A stretch of 64,000 nucleotides of DNA from Epiperipatus broadwayi (taxonomy: Eukaryota > Onychophora > Udeonychophora > Euonychophora > Peripatidae): the NCBI GenBank assembly GCA_028023455.1, contig JAQFVV010012394.1, positions 22,710,900 to 22,774,899 of the forward strand, given 5' to 3'. The notes beneath the pieces were generated by a model. That model saw nothing but the letters and a program-made list of their open reading frames with translations, had not been told where the DNA came from and did no database searches. Positions 46,690 to 59,055 of this stretch are shown piece after piece. The position numbers and the translations under genes were made by a program. Within the stretch, counting starts at the first letter, position 1. Each line of letters opens with the position of its first letter.

Positions 46690-47385
46690 TGGTGAGAAAA
46701 TTTGATGGAGGTGAGGATCCGAGGTGTAAAGCCCAGACGAACACTCATAAAGCTTTTTAGCAATGCATGTTGCTAATTCTACGGCTTCTACATTTCAATT
46801 TTCCACAAATAATAACTGGCTCTCTGAGGATCTCATTGACTATGCTCTCAATAATAACTCATAAATCGATGACTGATGAACCGATGAATTCAGCAACTGA
46901 TGAACTGCTTGAGAAACTCCTTAACAATGGACAAGCTACTTTTATACTTAACTCTCCCATTTGTCTAATTTTATCATAATTTTAATTTGATTGTTAATTA
47001 CTATTTATCTAACTTTTTTTGAGATTCATCTACCTTATCAGCCAGGAATCCTTCAAAATTTAAGTATATTCGATTTTCTTTCATGAATTAATTCTATTGA
47101 AAAAAATTTTGCATTTATTTTTTAACATTTATCTTTTTTCCAAATATAAAAAGAAACTGGGTTTTAAATCTTTTATCTGTCATGTTTCTCTTTCCCTACT
47201 CTTATTCTTACTAAAAATTTATTCTTGAAAAAAATGATGCAATCTTTCCTTTTTATAAATTTCATTTTTAGAAATCTATTTTTAAACTATTTTTGTTCTC
47301 TTTTCTTCATAATTAATTTTTTTTTAATTATAAACATACATAAAGCAGACATATGTTTTTATAACATGTTGCGATCATTACATCA
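46690..47385 (-). repeat. Possible LTR of a minus-strand element (distal copy)
   Basis: About 690 bases are repeated in the same orientation at 53,600-54,245. Landmarks are TAGCAATGCATGTTGCTA, GAGGATCTCATTGACTATGC, CTCCTTAACAATGGAC and ATGTTGCGATCATT. On the minus strand both copies start TGATCGCAACAT, i.e. with TG. The 3' boundary is unclear. It may instead be a dispersed repeat. Confidence 0.55.
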
Positions 47386-47912
47386 TATCCCTTCTCCGTT
47401 TGAGAGGTAAATTGCATGGATTTAATCCATTTTAGCTGATATTTTATTTGATTTTTTGAATCAGTTTAAGTATTGCTGGAAACAGACAAGCTACAGATAG
47501 CCTTTCTCATAATGACCTATCTCCCACACCATATTTTACATAGAAATACAATTATATCAATTGAGGAACACCAGGAACAAAGATACATCCCTATGGATGT
47601 GTAATGAGGAATTGGATGCTGCGAATGGCAGGACATATCTACTGACCATTCAACTTATGCTAAAAAAAACTTTAATTTCTTCCTTAATCCTCTATACACA
47701 TACCTTACATACAGTGCAACATGAGAGATTACTTAATATTATATTTTTTATTTTTTTAAATCTTATTTATTCAACCTGTATTTCCATTACTGTTGTAAAG
47801 TAGCTTACAATCCTACCAAACTAGCCTATATTAATCCACATCACCAAATCAAGCCCATTCAAACCTTAGGATTAAATACACACTATTTTTTGCATACTCT
47901 ATTGTAACCAGT

Positions 47913-48211
47913 TGGATTACATAGCATACCCTAATATAGTGTGTGCATAAATATTTATATATAAAGATGAAAGGAAAAATAGAAATAAACACAGACAAAA
48001 ATTATAGTTTATAGTAGATATTTTCTACATTCATTGAAATAAAAAAATAAATAAATAATAACTCCGATTTTGGATTACATAGCACACCCTAATATAGTGT
48101 GTGCATATATATATAAAGATGAAAGGAAAACTAGAAATAAACACAGACAAAAATTATAGTAGATATTTTCTACATTCATTGAGATGAAAACATAAATAAT
48201 AACTCCGATTT
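47913..48211 (+). repeat. Two-copy tandem duplication (159 and 140 bp)
   Basis: GGATTACATAGCAYACCCTA through ATAACTCCGATTT occurs twice back to back (47,913-48,071; 48,072-48,211). The copies are very similar with two small deletions in the second, so the event is recent. Confidence 0.95.
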
Positions 48212-48999
48212 AAAATATTGTTTTATAAATTAAACCTTTAAAAGGTCTAAATATATATATATTGTATTGATTGTGAAATGTAAAAACACAATACTTGGTT
48301 TTGAAATTTTTTAATTAATTAAAACATGTGTTTTCAAAGAGATTAGAGAGATAAAAATAAAATCTGTTTTCAATCAAGGAGTTATTATCACCTTAGATGA
48401 TTCTATAAAAGGGCTGATAACAAAATTAGCTCCAGTCTGGATAATAATTTTTGTAAGAACAGTCAGCTGAAAATTGGTTACAATATTTAGTTGCAACTTG
48501 ATGAAGAGCAGCAGTTAGTTTTAGCTGACCATAGAAATTACAGAATAACTACCATAAACAGATGTAGCTGAAGGCAAGATAGTAACTGTTTTCCTTAGTA
48601 GGAGTTTGAATTCACATGGAGAAAATGACCCACTTTTTTATGCTGAAATTCAGCCTTAAATGGGGAGAAGGCAGTTGCTGGCCTGAAATCTATCAAACCA
48701 AGTCAACTACTTGCCTGGAACAATCCTAGACAGAAAGAGACCAACTACTGACCAAGATTTTACATGAATTACATACTTTTACCTGATGACAACAAACCTG
48801 AATTATATTTTTCTAATGAACCAAAAGAACCAGCTTACTGAATAAATAATTAAATATATGATGATGTATCTAAAGGCAGAGAAGCACAGATAAGAATATA
48901 TACAGCTGTAGTGAGTAAAGTTATGCATGATAACAAAATTTTAAATAATTTCTTTAGTAAAATTACATTTTGAAAGTGATGCATGAATTTGTTCTTTTG

Positions 49000-49430
49000 A
49001 TGTTTATGGTGAGTGTATAGTTGAGCAGGGCTGTCTGGATGCAGTGTTCATGATGCTCCGAAGTATAGGTTCGGCACTGTCTAGACCTAGATGTTGAGCT
49101 CCCATAGTAGTCCAGCAGCATATATGCAGGCCTCATGAATAGGCCTTGGTCTCATGAATAGACCTCATCTGAAGCCACTAAGACTCACAAGAGTTGAGCA
49201 GGGCTGGCTCTATGCCTGATATTTTTTGTTGCTTACTACTCCTTGTGGATGATCTGTCTAGGTACTTGGAAGGGGCAGTGCTTAAAAATGAGGAATTTTC
49301 TCACATCATGGGGCCTTGTGTTCTGATCGATGCTTGGCTGTCTACTTATCATGGTATGGGAGCTGCAGTTCACGTATTCACTTTTCCTATCTCACCTTGC
49401 CTACTTCATCAGCATTAACTAATCAAGCAG
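49000..49430 (+). other. Unidentified less AT-rich segment
   Basis: GC is clearly above the surroundings. GTTGAGCAGGGCTG occurs twice, 170 bases apart (near 49,022 and 49,194), and CTCATGAATAG twice near 49,132-49,163. An open frame at 49,194-49,418 (VDDLSRYLEGAVLKNEEF in it) matches nothing I know. It could be an old transposon fragment. Confidence 0.35.
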
Positions 49431-51247
49431 AAAGGCATTTTAAAATTTATATATTTTTAATTCCATAAAACGATTTTATCTTTTGTTTATAAAAAAAAAC
49501 AGAGAAAGACGTTTTACAATCATCTGTCAAAAATTTGATTGTACTTACTCTAAGGAAAAAAGACTATTCAGCAAAGAGAATTAAATTGTGAGTATAATCT
49601 GTAATAATTTTAGTGTGACAAATACTAAGTCTGTGCAAATTATTTATATGTGCATTTCAGTAAACCTAGAATGTAAAATGTATATCATTTAACTGAAACT
49701 TTAATCATTTATTGAATTTTTATATCACTTAAGATTCTGGTAATTATTTTGTAATAAGTCAAATATGTTCAAAAATTTCATGCACACACATGTATCAATG
49801 CTCGTCAGTTATAACATATGTAAATTTTAATCATTTTTTAATATTAATTGTATATTATAAATCGCACATCTGTGCGCACATATATATAAAACAATGTAAC
49901 AATTTGAATTTTGAATGGCAATTATGTAAATCGCAATGTGATTATTTGAAAATTTGTATTGTAATCAAAATCAGAAAGTTTATATGTGTGTAATTTTATT
50001 TTTATAAGACCTTAAATTTTTTTTTGTTAATAATATTGTATTTAATTGTTAAAAATTGTTTCCATCATCTCTTGGTCACATACAGTAATAGAGCTTATGT
50101 TCTCTGAGCTAGATTCGTGCATGGGATGAAGATATAAATGGGGATGTATATATATTAATGCTTTTGGTGCATCCAGCAATGATCAATCATCATCCTGGTT
50201 GGCACATAAGATTATATTCGTTAAAGCCCATGCACTATATTTTATTTTAGTTTAGCCTTATTAGGAGTTATGTTTATAGTTGGCCAGTACAAGTGGCCAG
50301 AGTATTGATGATGATCCGCATGTTTTAAATGTCCCAGCATTATTGTTTCAATTTCTGATTGTGTATTTTAATGGATTGGCACTAAGCTGGTGCATCTAAG
50401 TTATGTTTAAATAATTGCCCAAGCTGGCAGAGGCTCAATAGTTAGCCTGGTCTACAGAAGACCCATTTCCAATCCAGTCACAAGGTGGACTGTTGATTTA
50501 TATTTTATTGTGGATCATTCATGATGATAATGATGTTCTGAGTAGTACTCATACTTACTTTTACTTATACTGATATTTACTTTATAATGCTGGTTGATAT
50601 ATAGTTAATTATGCTTTTAGTAGCTGGCTGATCTCTCGATGATCTCACAGAGATTATCTAATCTCATGCTCTTATAAAATATATTTTTGTAGGATTATTA
50701 ATTTTGTAAATTATGGATGATTGATTTTGTATTAATCTGGGAGTGATGATGATGTTCCATCACCCCAGGTTCATATCTTTATTATTTTGATACCCAAGTC
50801 CCATCCTGTTACACTATATACACATGAATATTTTCTTTGTGAAATATTAAAGTAACAAATGTTGCAACAGACTAATTTTCTTTATAAAAAAAATCAATTT
50901 AGTGAAAGGATACAGAATTAAACACTTTAAAAAAATAGTCTAAATATATATATACTAATAATAAACTAAGTCATTGTATGGCACATCACAATTGCACGGA
51001 AAGCGACTAAATAAGCATGGTTATTGACCCAACGTCAAGCTAATCATTAAGCAACCAAGTGTGGAAAATGAAATTAGAATTCCATTAAGTAATTCTTTAA
51101 ACTGATTATTGCCGATGTAATTTATACAACAATAACTGCAGCATAGTAGAAGAAAATGAAAGATTTAGTATACCAAGTACCGGCAACTAATCCCAGTATA
51201 AAAACCAAATCCCATTTATATTTGTTCTCTTTTTAAAAATGATGTAT

Positions 51248-51562
51248 TCACAATATAAAGTCAACATCGTGAGAGTGAATTTTGGAATGATAGAGAAAAT
51301 GGATGCCACATAAGAAAACACTGGCTTTTCCATACAAATTCATTGGTGTATGACCACAAGAAATTAGGATTGATGTTTGAAGTAAGAGAGAACAAATAAA
51401 CTCGTGCAACTTAACAAAAGAAAGAAATTGTTTTCGAACTGAAATTAGAAAAATGATACTATTCAAACTCGAACAGAAAGAGAACAAAACATTACCAGCA
51501 GCTGAAAAGAATAATGAAGTAATTTCTTCTTGTGTATAAAACCATTTAATGCCAAACCGCAA
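51248..51562 (-). other. Possible coding exon, membrane-protein-like
   Basis: A 104-residue minus-strand frame with mixed composition, unlike the poly-Phe/Ile frames elsewhere. A TTCTTTTCAG acceptor-like site precedes the segment AAGNVLFSFCSSLNSIIFLI then SVRKQFLSFVKL. This vaguely resembles the seventh helix of rhodopsin-family receptors, where the pattern is N..L..SSLNP.IY....+.FR. The Pro-Ile-Tyr is not present, so the resemblance is weak. It may be chance. Confidence 0.22.
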
Positions 51563-53039
51563 TTAAATACAATTTCATTACATTATAAATCACTGTGCAA
51601 TGTATTCTGGCTAAAATACTAGTGCCACAGGACTGACTGCCATTATTCCGATCATGGGAGCATGATGATTTCATTCGCCTACTCTTGTAATGCCTGAAAG
51701 GATACCAGTTATTTGACATGAAATGCCTACATATATAAAGATTGACGGAGGATCAATGCAATATTATTTCAAGTGTGACGCATAGATGTCGACGAGCAGT
51801 CAATACCCTTTACCTAACATGAGTGATCCAGAAAGGATAGACTGTACATATGAAGGACATTATTGCCGAATTCATAAACGTTAACAAGACAACTTTGTTC
51901 TTATTATATATATTTGTAATTTTTTTTTGATTTTATTTCCACATTTGGGAGCGTAAACATTTATAGTTTGTTTTGGAAGAGTCTATTATAAGTGGATGCA
52001 GAAAAGAGGAGAGGGGTAATTACCTTTAGTTAAAATATTTTTAATAAAGTTTATATTGACTTTCCCTCCGTAACGACTTGATATTGATCATCATAATATA
52101 GAATAAGGGGTAAGAGCTTTAATATTATTCCATATTAAATGCACACACTTATTATAGGACAGAATTTGTTATTTGCGTTAATAATCAGTTGTTGTTTTTT
52201 TTGATGTGAATGACTAATCTTGTATGGATGCTCTATTCTGTCAACAATAGGGATTCATACATTGATAGGGAGACCCCAGAAGATCAAATACCATCAATCT
52301 GAATTGGACAAAGCAACTGCAAATATACCAGCAGAAAACTTTATTTAGCTAGTTAGCTTCACAGTCATCATAATTTTTTTTTTTAATTTTTTTTCTTTTT
52401 GTAAATAATTAATGTCATGTCATGGATTTATATTCAATTATTAATATGGTAGAAACCTGTTCTTGGCACAGATAATTAAACCATTTCATATTGTTAAAAT
52501 GTTAATTTACTTTGTTTTGCTACCCAATAAACGTTATATAATTTATTCATATCAAACAGGTCTCTAGTCTATTAAAATCATCTCACATTTATTGATCAAC
52601 CTATAGTCTGGAACATGCACACATATACAACTCACATATAATAGGTACTAAAGATGCTTGGGTGAATAATTAAATCAATTGTAACCTATAAAAAGGGTAC
52701 AGCAGTTAATTCATATAAGTTCATCCCTGAGAAGAGTCAAAGCCGAATTCTTCCTGAATTTGAATATCGAAGCATAGCGGAGCCAGAAGGGAGAGATGTG
52801 GGTGAACTAACCTCAAATTGCACCTAGATTTAGTGAATAAATACAGAGCTAGTCCAATGGAGGTAGATGCAATCATGGGTTACACCTTTCATCATCACTA
52901 ACATCCTACCCAAAGACCCTTCGTCCACCTTAGTAAGATGCGCTCCCCTTATCTTGTGAGGCAACCAACCTGTTACACCATACATTGACTCTCCAATCTC
53001 ATAATCCAAATACAAAACAATTTTTATTATAGACTTGCT

Positions 53040-53600
53040 TAAATTTTATCAGGCGGTTTTCAGGTTTCTTATATATCCACTCAGGCCAGGAAAATGCGAC
53101 TTACCCCTAGATCTGGTGTATTATTCTGGCAACTGATTTCCAGGTTGCAGCTATATTTCGTCATTCTCCTAACATTATGCAACGATCTACACTTTTCATC
53201 CCAATCATTTTTAAGAGTTAAAATTTGACATTTATCTTCTTTCTTTCTAGGGTTTTGTGTCCTTTCCTTGGCTTCACAATTTGACCTTGTGTTGTCAAAA
53301 GCACTCAGTAACTCAGCCATTTATTTTCCTTTCAGTAACTTTTGGCATCTGTTCCCTACTGTCAATATTAACATTCTTTATTTCTAACTTTAACTTAGTA
53401 CCTTACCTTCCTTGACTTTTAGCTGTCATTTCAATTTTTCTGCTTTATTCATAGCAGTTCTTATATTTTCTACTATCTTCTCATTTTTTTCTTGTACTAT
53501 TTCGATTCCCTTTTCATGTTTCTTTTTAATTTTTTGTATTTTATTTTCTACTTTGTTATATTTTCATTTATTTCTAACATGATTCCCTGGTCACAGGCAA
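53040..53600 (-). pseudogene. Coiled-coil protein fragment next to LTR-like repeat
   Basis: Minus-strand frames with few stops read KKHEKGIEIVQEKNEKIVEN, then IRTAMNKAEKLK. After a break, the open frame 53,320-53,081 reads MAELLSAFDNTRSNCEAKER, then TQNPRKKEDKC. The Lys/Glu-rich heptad-like pattern suggests a coiled coil. It lies immediately downstream (minus strand) of the LTR-like copy at 53,600-54,245, where a gag gene would be expected. No CCHC finger is visible. Gag identity is inference from position only. Confidence 0.35.
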
Positions 53601-54245
53601 AAAGTTGGAGTCAAAGACCTGAGGCATGAAACCCAGATGATCACTCCTAAAGTTCTTTAGCAATGCATGTTGCTACTTCTACAGTTTCTGTTTCAATTTT
53701 CTGCAGCAAGGAACAATGACTCTCTGAGGATCTCATTGACTATGCTCTCAGGAATAACTCAATAATGAATCGATGAACTGCTTAAGAAACTCCTTAACAA
53801 TGGACCAGCAGCCACTTTTATACTTAATCTTTTTTTAGATTCATCTATTTTATCAACTAGGAATCTTTCAAAATTTAAGTCATTCCTGATGATGAGATAG
53901 TTTAAATTTTCTTTCACTAATTAATTCTATTGAAAAAATTTTAAAAATCTTTTACGTTCATTTATTTTTTTAACATTTACCTTTTTTTTTTTTTTTCAAT
54001 TATAAAGAGAAGAGAGCAGGTTTTAAATCTTTGTCAGGATTCTCTTTCCCTATCCTTATTCTTAATAAAAACAATTTAGTTCTTGAAAAAAAAATGATGC
54101 AATTTTTCCTTTTTATTAATTTCATTTTAAAAAATCTATTTTTAAACTATATTTGTTTTCTCTTTTCTTCATAATTAATTTTTTTAAAATTATTAACATA
54201 TGTAACAGATATGTATTTTTACAACACATATGTTGCGATCATTGC
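53600..54245 (-). repeat. Possible LTR of a minus-strand element (proximal copy)
   Basis: The partner of 46,690-47,385, same orientation, 6.9 kb apart. It contains extra T-rich expansion near 53,980. Divergence is visible throughout, so insertion would be old. Confidence 0.55.
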
Positions 54246-54493
54246 AATATACATAATTTTTTATCATAAAAAATAAATTTGGTTTATATTTAATTATTTA
54301 TTTGAATATATTAAAACTGAAAGATTTATTAATGACATGAAAGTGCTTATAACTGTAATCAAGATAGATGAAATATATGTAACATATTAAAAAAAATAAG
54401 ATTTCTGGACCATATTACAATAGCAGTAATTCAGTTTACATATTATAAAACCACCCTTATATGTAATTAATAGACATCGGGTAACCGTGACAA
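54246..54493. other. No gene recognised
   Basis: AT-rich spacer. Confidence 0.5.
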
Positions 54494-54550
54494 CCAAATC
54501 CTTACTTATGAAGGCCAATAGCCAAAATCTAATCTGGAGATCTAACTGGC
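54494..54550 (+). ncRNA. Hammerhead-like relic, family 2 copy D
   Basis: CCAAATCCTTACTTATGAAG, then GCCAATAGCC, AAAA, TCTAATC, TGGAGA. This aligns with CCAAAGCTCCTCACTGATGA, GGCCATAAGCTA, GAAACTAGTC, TGAGA of the 24,940 copy. G5, G12 and the GTC triplet are mutated, so it is a fossil. Confidence 0.4.
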
Positions 54551-54814
54551 ACTGCCATCTGGTATCAATTGATTAGTCATAAGATGGCTGTAGAGTTTGA
54601 AAGAATTGAATAGACTATTTTAGAACTTCATTTTTATAGTCACTTGTGGTATTAGGAAAAAACGAATTCTACATATATCTTCGCTATGTATTCCAGAGAG
54701 CCAGAAAATCAAAAAATGAAGTTTTAAAAAATGAAAGAAAAGAAAAATTAGGATTACTAGAAAACTAGAAGATATCTCAAACAATACACTATTAGAATAC
54801 TGATGATTAACCAT

Positions 54815-54912
54815 GCAACTCCCTATACTGCATAGTGAATATGATAACTGAAATTCAAAAATCAGACTAAGTATTTATATGATTGCTCCAATCTTATTTT
54901 TTATTTATTCCT
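54815..54912 (+). repeat. Outer flank repeat X (left of gypsy element)
   Basis: GCAACTCCCTATACTGCATA, GTGAAT.TGAT and ATCAGACTAAGTATTTATAT correspond to a block immediately right of the 3' LTR (59,868-59,965). The direction is the same. It lies just outside the apparent LTR start. Confidence 0.65.
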
Positions 54913-54915
54913 ATT

Positions 54916-55709
54916 TGTTTGTAAAAATATGTGCATTGCAATTCAGTAATAAGTCTTTTTGTATTCCAGAAAAGTAAGGAAAATATATTACAGGACTATA
55001 TATTTTTAGATCGCTAACTGATAAGGGTAAAATTAATGAAAGTTTGGTAAAGAAATTTAAGAAAAGTGAGCAAATGTATAATTAAATCAGATAGAAAGTA
55101 AAAACATTTAATTAATAATTAAATTAGTGTAGAATGGAAAATATTTTAACTAACTTGTGATTAGAAAATTGTGTTTGGGAAATGCCAAAAAATATTTGCT
55201 AATTGCAAATATTTCTTGATACAATAAAAGCTGAACTGACTAATTAGAAACACACACAAAAAAATAATAACAATCAAAGATGAATTCTGGATTACCGGAG
55301 ACCAAACTGTGAGAATAGCATGTGCAGCAAAGTGTATGGTTCTCATTCCAATGAATTTACCAAGTGCACTGTACGTGGGAGATTTTAATGGTCAGTAGCT
55401 GAAAGAACCTTAAATGACAGGGCAGCGCTCTAGTGTGGATACAGCATAATTGTGAGCAGCAGCTGAACAAAGCCAATGACTTCCGTTAGTTTACAGAATC
55501 GAGCCAATGCTGAGGTGAATAGAAATCATCAGTAAACAATTGTTATGTGTGTTGTGGGAATTGAAGCATAAGTGAATTATATATACTGTGTTGGAGCATA
55601 TCAATAACTTTTCGCAATTAATATTTCATCATTATTCCAGTCGGTATCTAAATTTCATTTATTGATTTATTTGTTGGAATTCTGAGTGCCTGCATTAGAA
55701 TACACAACA
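54916..55709 (+). repeat. 5' LTR of Ty3/gypsy element
   Basis: It starts TGTTTGTAAAAATATGTGCA and ends AATACACAACA (TG...CA). The partner is at 59,056-59,863, and a diverged solo copy at 35,793-38,032. The LTR would carry promoter and polyadenylation signals; none was pinned down. Visible divergence between the two LTRs indicates an old insertion. Confidence 0.88.
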
Positions 55710-55712
55710 AGA

Positions 55713-55725
55713 TGGCCCAGTCACC
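55713..55725 (+). other. Candidate primer-binding site
   Basis: TGGCCCAGTCACC starts 3 bases after the 5' LTR. The leading TGG is expected for pairing with a tRNA CCA end. The tRNA species is not identified. Confidence 0.55.
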
Positions 55726-55748
55726 ATCAAACCTGTGAATAAAATAAG

Positions 55749-56400
55749 TTGGAAAAGCTAACAAGCTTACAGATAGTAAACATCATGAAGTCAGGGGTAT
55801 TAACACAGGTCCATGTAGGAATTAAAACTGTTGGAGCAGCAGTAATTAGAAAGAAAGTAATAGAAGCAAGAGTACAGCTACAAGAAATAATACAGGTAAA
55901 AAGATTAGGTGAGGAGATAGGATCAAAAGTAAAAAAACCCGTATGGGAAGCTAAAAGATAGAATAAAGAATATAGAAGGGAAACTACGGAACACACGTGG
56001 CCAAGACATAGAAGCAAAGAACATTATCAAAGGAAGTCAAACAAAGTTAGGCACAATTGATAGCAAGGGCAGTGTCAACAACAAAAAACAAAAGCAGAAA
56101 AAATAAGTTTACGCTGCAAGTTGAAGTCAGCAACAAAAAAAATAGATATGGAAATTGATAGTGGGTTGGGAATATCAATCTCAGAGACTGCAAAAACAGA
56201 CTAGAGGAGATTGTACAAACATTGAAATGTGCAAAACATCTATCAGAGTGTAAATGTAAGTGGAAACAAGTTGGGAATAGTATAATATGTGATAGTCCCT
56301 ATAAAATATTTAAATAAATCGGCTACCTTGCCTCTCTATACAGTACAGAAAGAAGTCAATTCACTAATAGGGTGAGATTGGTTCAGAAAAATAGGAATCA
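55749..56400 (+). pseudogene. gag / protease region of gypsy element (broken)
   Basis: An open frame at 55,749-55,961 is Lys/Glu/Val-rich and helical-looking (RKKVIEARVQLQEI), as expected in a gag region, and is followed by frame breaks. MEIDSGLGISIS near 56,148-56,185 fits the DSG/DTG active site of a retroviral-type aspartic protease that matures the polyprotein. No complete capsid or CCHC knuckle was identified. Confidence 0.6.
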
Positions 56401-57370
56401 ATTTTAATGTGAATACGGTCATTAACTTGCCAATAGAACAAGACATATATAACAAATTTTCCCAATTATTCACAAAGGAACTAAAGCCTGATAATATCAA
56501 ACTCAACACACATTGAATTAGCGGGAAAAGCCAACCCTATTTATTATTTGTAAAGCCAGAAAAATACTATTAGACCAAAGAGAGAAAAAAAAATCAGAGC
56601 ACTAGTTAAAGAAATCATACTTACACAAGTAGAATTTGTGGATTGGGCAACACCTAATGATTACTAAACCAAATGGCCAAATTAGAATCTGTGGAGATTA
56701 CAGAGTCATGGTCAATAAGTACCTAAATAAAAGTGCATATCCCATGCCTAATATAAGGGAAGGGCTGGCTCGATTAACATGCAAAATATTTTGCAAAATT
56801 AGATCTAAATGCAGCTTATCACCAGATTGAGGTCACAAAAAAAATGACAAAAATATTAATGTCAACAACGCCTTTCAGTCTTTTGAGGTACAACACTTGA
56901 TTTTGGAATTTCAAAAGCCCCTAATATTTTTCAAGCAAAAATAGATCATATATTCAACGGGCTAACGCCAGTAATGCCATATTATGATGACAAACTAATC
57001 ACAGCAACATCAGTAAAAGATTTAAAAGATAGGTTACAGGAAGTCTGCAAAAGACTTGGTAGATCAGGAGTTAACCTCAATGAAGAAAAATGTGTTGCAA
57101 ACCCAAGTTAGTTTTCTTACGCCACATCATTTCAGACAAAGGGAAAAAATCTTGCCCAGAGAAAGTTAAGACGGTAAAAAATTGCAGATAAACCAAAAAA
57201 TGTTAAACAGTTGCAAGTGTTTCTGAGTCTAGTTAATTTTTTTGAGCCTTTCCTAAAAAATAAAACAATGGCATCCAAACCATTATATGATTTACTGAAG
57301 AATGACAAAAAATGGCAATGGACACAGAGATACAATGTAGCATTCAAGAAGACAAACTATTAACATCGAC
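56401..57370 (+). pseudogene. gypsy reverse transcriptase (broken)
   Basis: Successive frames show IYNKFSQLFTKELKPDNIKL, KPNGQIRICGDYRVMVNKYL (open frame 56,636-56,830), AYPMPNIRE, FGISKAPNIFQAKIDHIFNG, the catalytic YYDD box (56,980-56,991), GVNLNEEKC, and QLQVFLSLVNFFEPFLKNK. This is the standard domain order of Ty3/gypsy pol, copying element RNA into DNA in cytoplasmic particles. Several frame shifts and in-frame stops inactivate it. A TLPFG..NA block is partly lost. Confidence 0.92.
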
Positions 57371-57840
57371 AGGCTTTTAGTCCATTTCAATAGCAACCAA
57401 GACCTCTAAATAACAGCGGATGCATCTGAATATGGGGTGGGAGCAGTGTTATCCCACACCTATTAGAAGGGTGAAGGACCATTGGCCTACATGTCGCACA
57501 CACTTTCTAAAGCAGAAAAAAATTATAGCCAAATAGATAAAGAAGTACTGGCTAGTTTTTGCATTTGAAAGAATTTCATCATTATATATGGGATAGAAAA
57601 TTTGGAATATTCACAGACAATCAACATTTACTTAGAATTCTGTCTCATGATAAATTAGCATCGAATGCATTAGCCTGAGACTGATACATTGGCGGAATAT
57701 TCCATTAGCATATGATTACCGGTTAACTATATAAGGGAAGACAGATAACACATGCAGACGCACTGTCAAAATGCCCAGATAAATGTGAACTGATAAATAC
57801 AGAAATAGAGGTAAATTACATAGATGAGATCAATTCAAAG
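57371..57840 (+). pseudogene. gypsy RNase H region (broken)
   Basis: DASEYGVGAVLSH, LSKAEKNYSQIDKEVLA, FGIFTDNQHLLRIL and HADALSKCP appear in order across frames. They carry the conserved Asp, Glu and Asp of RNase H, which degrades the RNA strand of the hybrid. ADALS.CP marks the end of the domain in gypsy elements. Confidence 0.88.
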
Positions 57841-58700
57841 ATAGTAAATAGTAAGGAGATCGAACAATAGACCAAAGAAAACACAGAATACCAATTGCTG
57901 CAAAACCGAAATTTTGTGGCTGAGTGGTTTTGTGTTAGTAAGGAAAAACTACCGACTGCATAATAATGGGGGATAAAATGCTGGTACCGCTCACAGGATC
58001 AGTTTTAGACTTATTGCATAAAGGTCACCCTGGGTGATGAGATCCTGATGTGATGTGATGTATTGTGGCTTCTCCTTAAACGAAGTCAAGTATATCTAAT
58101 AAATACAGATATTGAAAAATGCATTAAAATATATGCTGAGGGTCAAGCAGAAATGGCACTGCCACCAAAAAAGTATACACCATGGTCAAAGACGAGACCA
58201 ATGGGAGAGATTACACATAGATCTCATGGCCGTATCACCGGAAAATTGATTCTGATAATAGTAGATGCCTATTCAAAGTAGACACTAGAGCAGAAGAAAC
58301 AAGTGTTTTAATAACCATTTGGCAACATGTGGATTACTGGAGACTATAGTCTCTGATAATGCAACAGGTTTCACTGGATACACATTACAGCAATATTTTT
58401 CACTAGATACACGTTACAGCAATATTTTACTTTTAATGGAATTCAGCATACCAGAATCCCCCCATACTATCCACCATCCAATGGCATGGCAGAGAAAGCA
58501 GTCCAGGAAATCAAAAAGGCTTTGAGAAAAATAGCAGAAATCTTGAAACACATTTTACAGGAGATAATGCTGAAGCAACATGGAACGCCTTGCACAGTGA
58601 CTGGAAGTATACCAGCAGAACTATTAATGGAGAGGAAATTATATCATTAATTCACCAAAACCAAATAGATTGCGGCAAACCGAGGTGCCAACAAAGACAA
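57841..58700 (+). pseudogene. gypsy integrase (broken)
   Basis: LLHKGHPG (zinc-binding histidine region, near 58,010), the HRSHGRITGKLILIIVDAYSK segment (first catalytic Asp; open frame 58,063-58,281), ETIVSDNATGFTGYTLQQYF (second Asp; open frame 58,319-58,525) and a PPYHPPSNGMAE-like stretch. A 29-base tandem duplication (58,373-58,430) interrupts the core after the second Asp. Integrase would insert the cDNA into host DNA. The copy is dead through stops, shifts and this duplication. Confidence 0.9.
58373..58430 (+). repeat. 29-bp tandem duplication inside integrase
   Basis: ACTGGATACACATTACAGCA... is repeated as ACTAGATACACGTTACAGCA..., disrupting the integrase core. Confidence 0.9.
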
Positions 58701-59037
58701 GGATAGAGGGAACAATAGAGTAAATATCCAATCGTATTGTGATAATAAGAGGAGAAAACAATGTGAAAAACAAATGACAGAAAAATCATGTCAGGTTTTG
58801 TGAAGTAACAAATGTATGATTTTGACCTAATGAAAACAGGAATAGAAATAAAAGGGGCCTGAAGATAAACATTCAAGATAGCAACCACCCAATAAGACAG
58901 CATGTGGGAAGAAATGCTAAACACAGGTGAAGAAGTTTTACTGAAACAGGAGGGTAAATCACCCAGACCGGCATGTGAGAAATGAAGACCTAGCAGACTA
59001 CAAGGTTATGTTTAAGAAACCTAAACAGTTTTTTCTA

Positions 59038-59055
59038 GAGTGGCAGGAGATATTG
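59038..59055 (+). other. Candidate polypurine tract
   Basis: AGTGGCAGGAGATATTG, purine-rich and directly in front of the 3' LTR, is where plus-strand priming is expected. Confidence 0.5.

Larger units (their letters stand above)
47386..53030. other. Mostly unassigned sequence between the LTR-like copies
   Basis: If the flanking repeats are LTRs this would be the element's interior, but no reverse transcriptase, RNase H or integrase motif is visible on either strand. Contains the tandem duplication at 47,913 and the segments at 49.0 and 51.2 kb listed separately. Confidence 0.4.

Noticed and set aside
46860-46925. Extra CTGATGA motifs as hammerheads
   Set aside because: CTGATGA occurs twice here but no stem II, GAAA box or cleavage triplet follows at the right spacing.
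55727-58924. Minus-strand open frames at 55,727-56,017, 57,132-57,347 and 58,652-58,924
   Set aside because: All are antisense to the gypsy gag/pol region on the plus strand and have no domain of their own.
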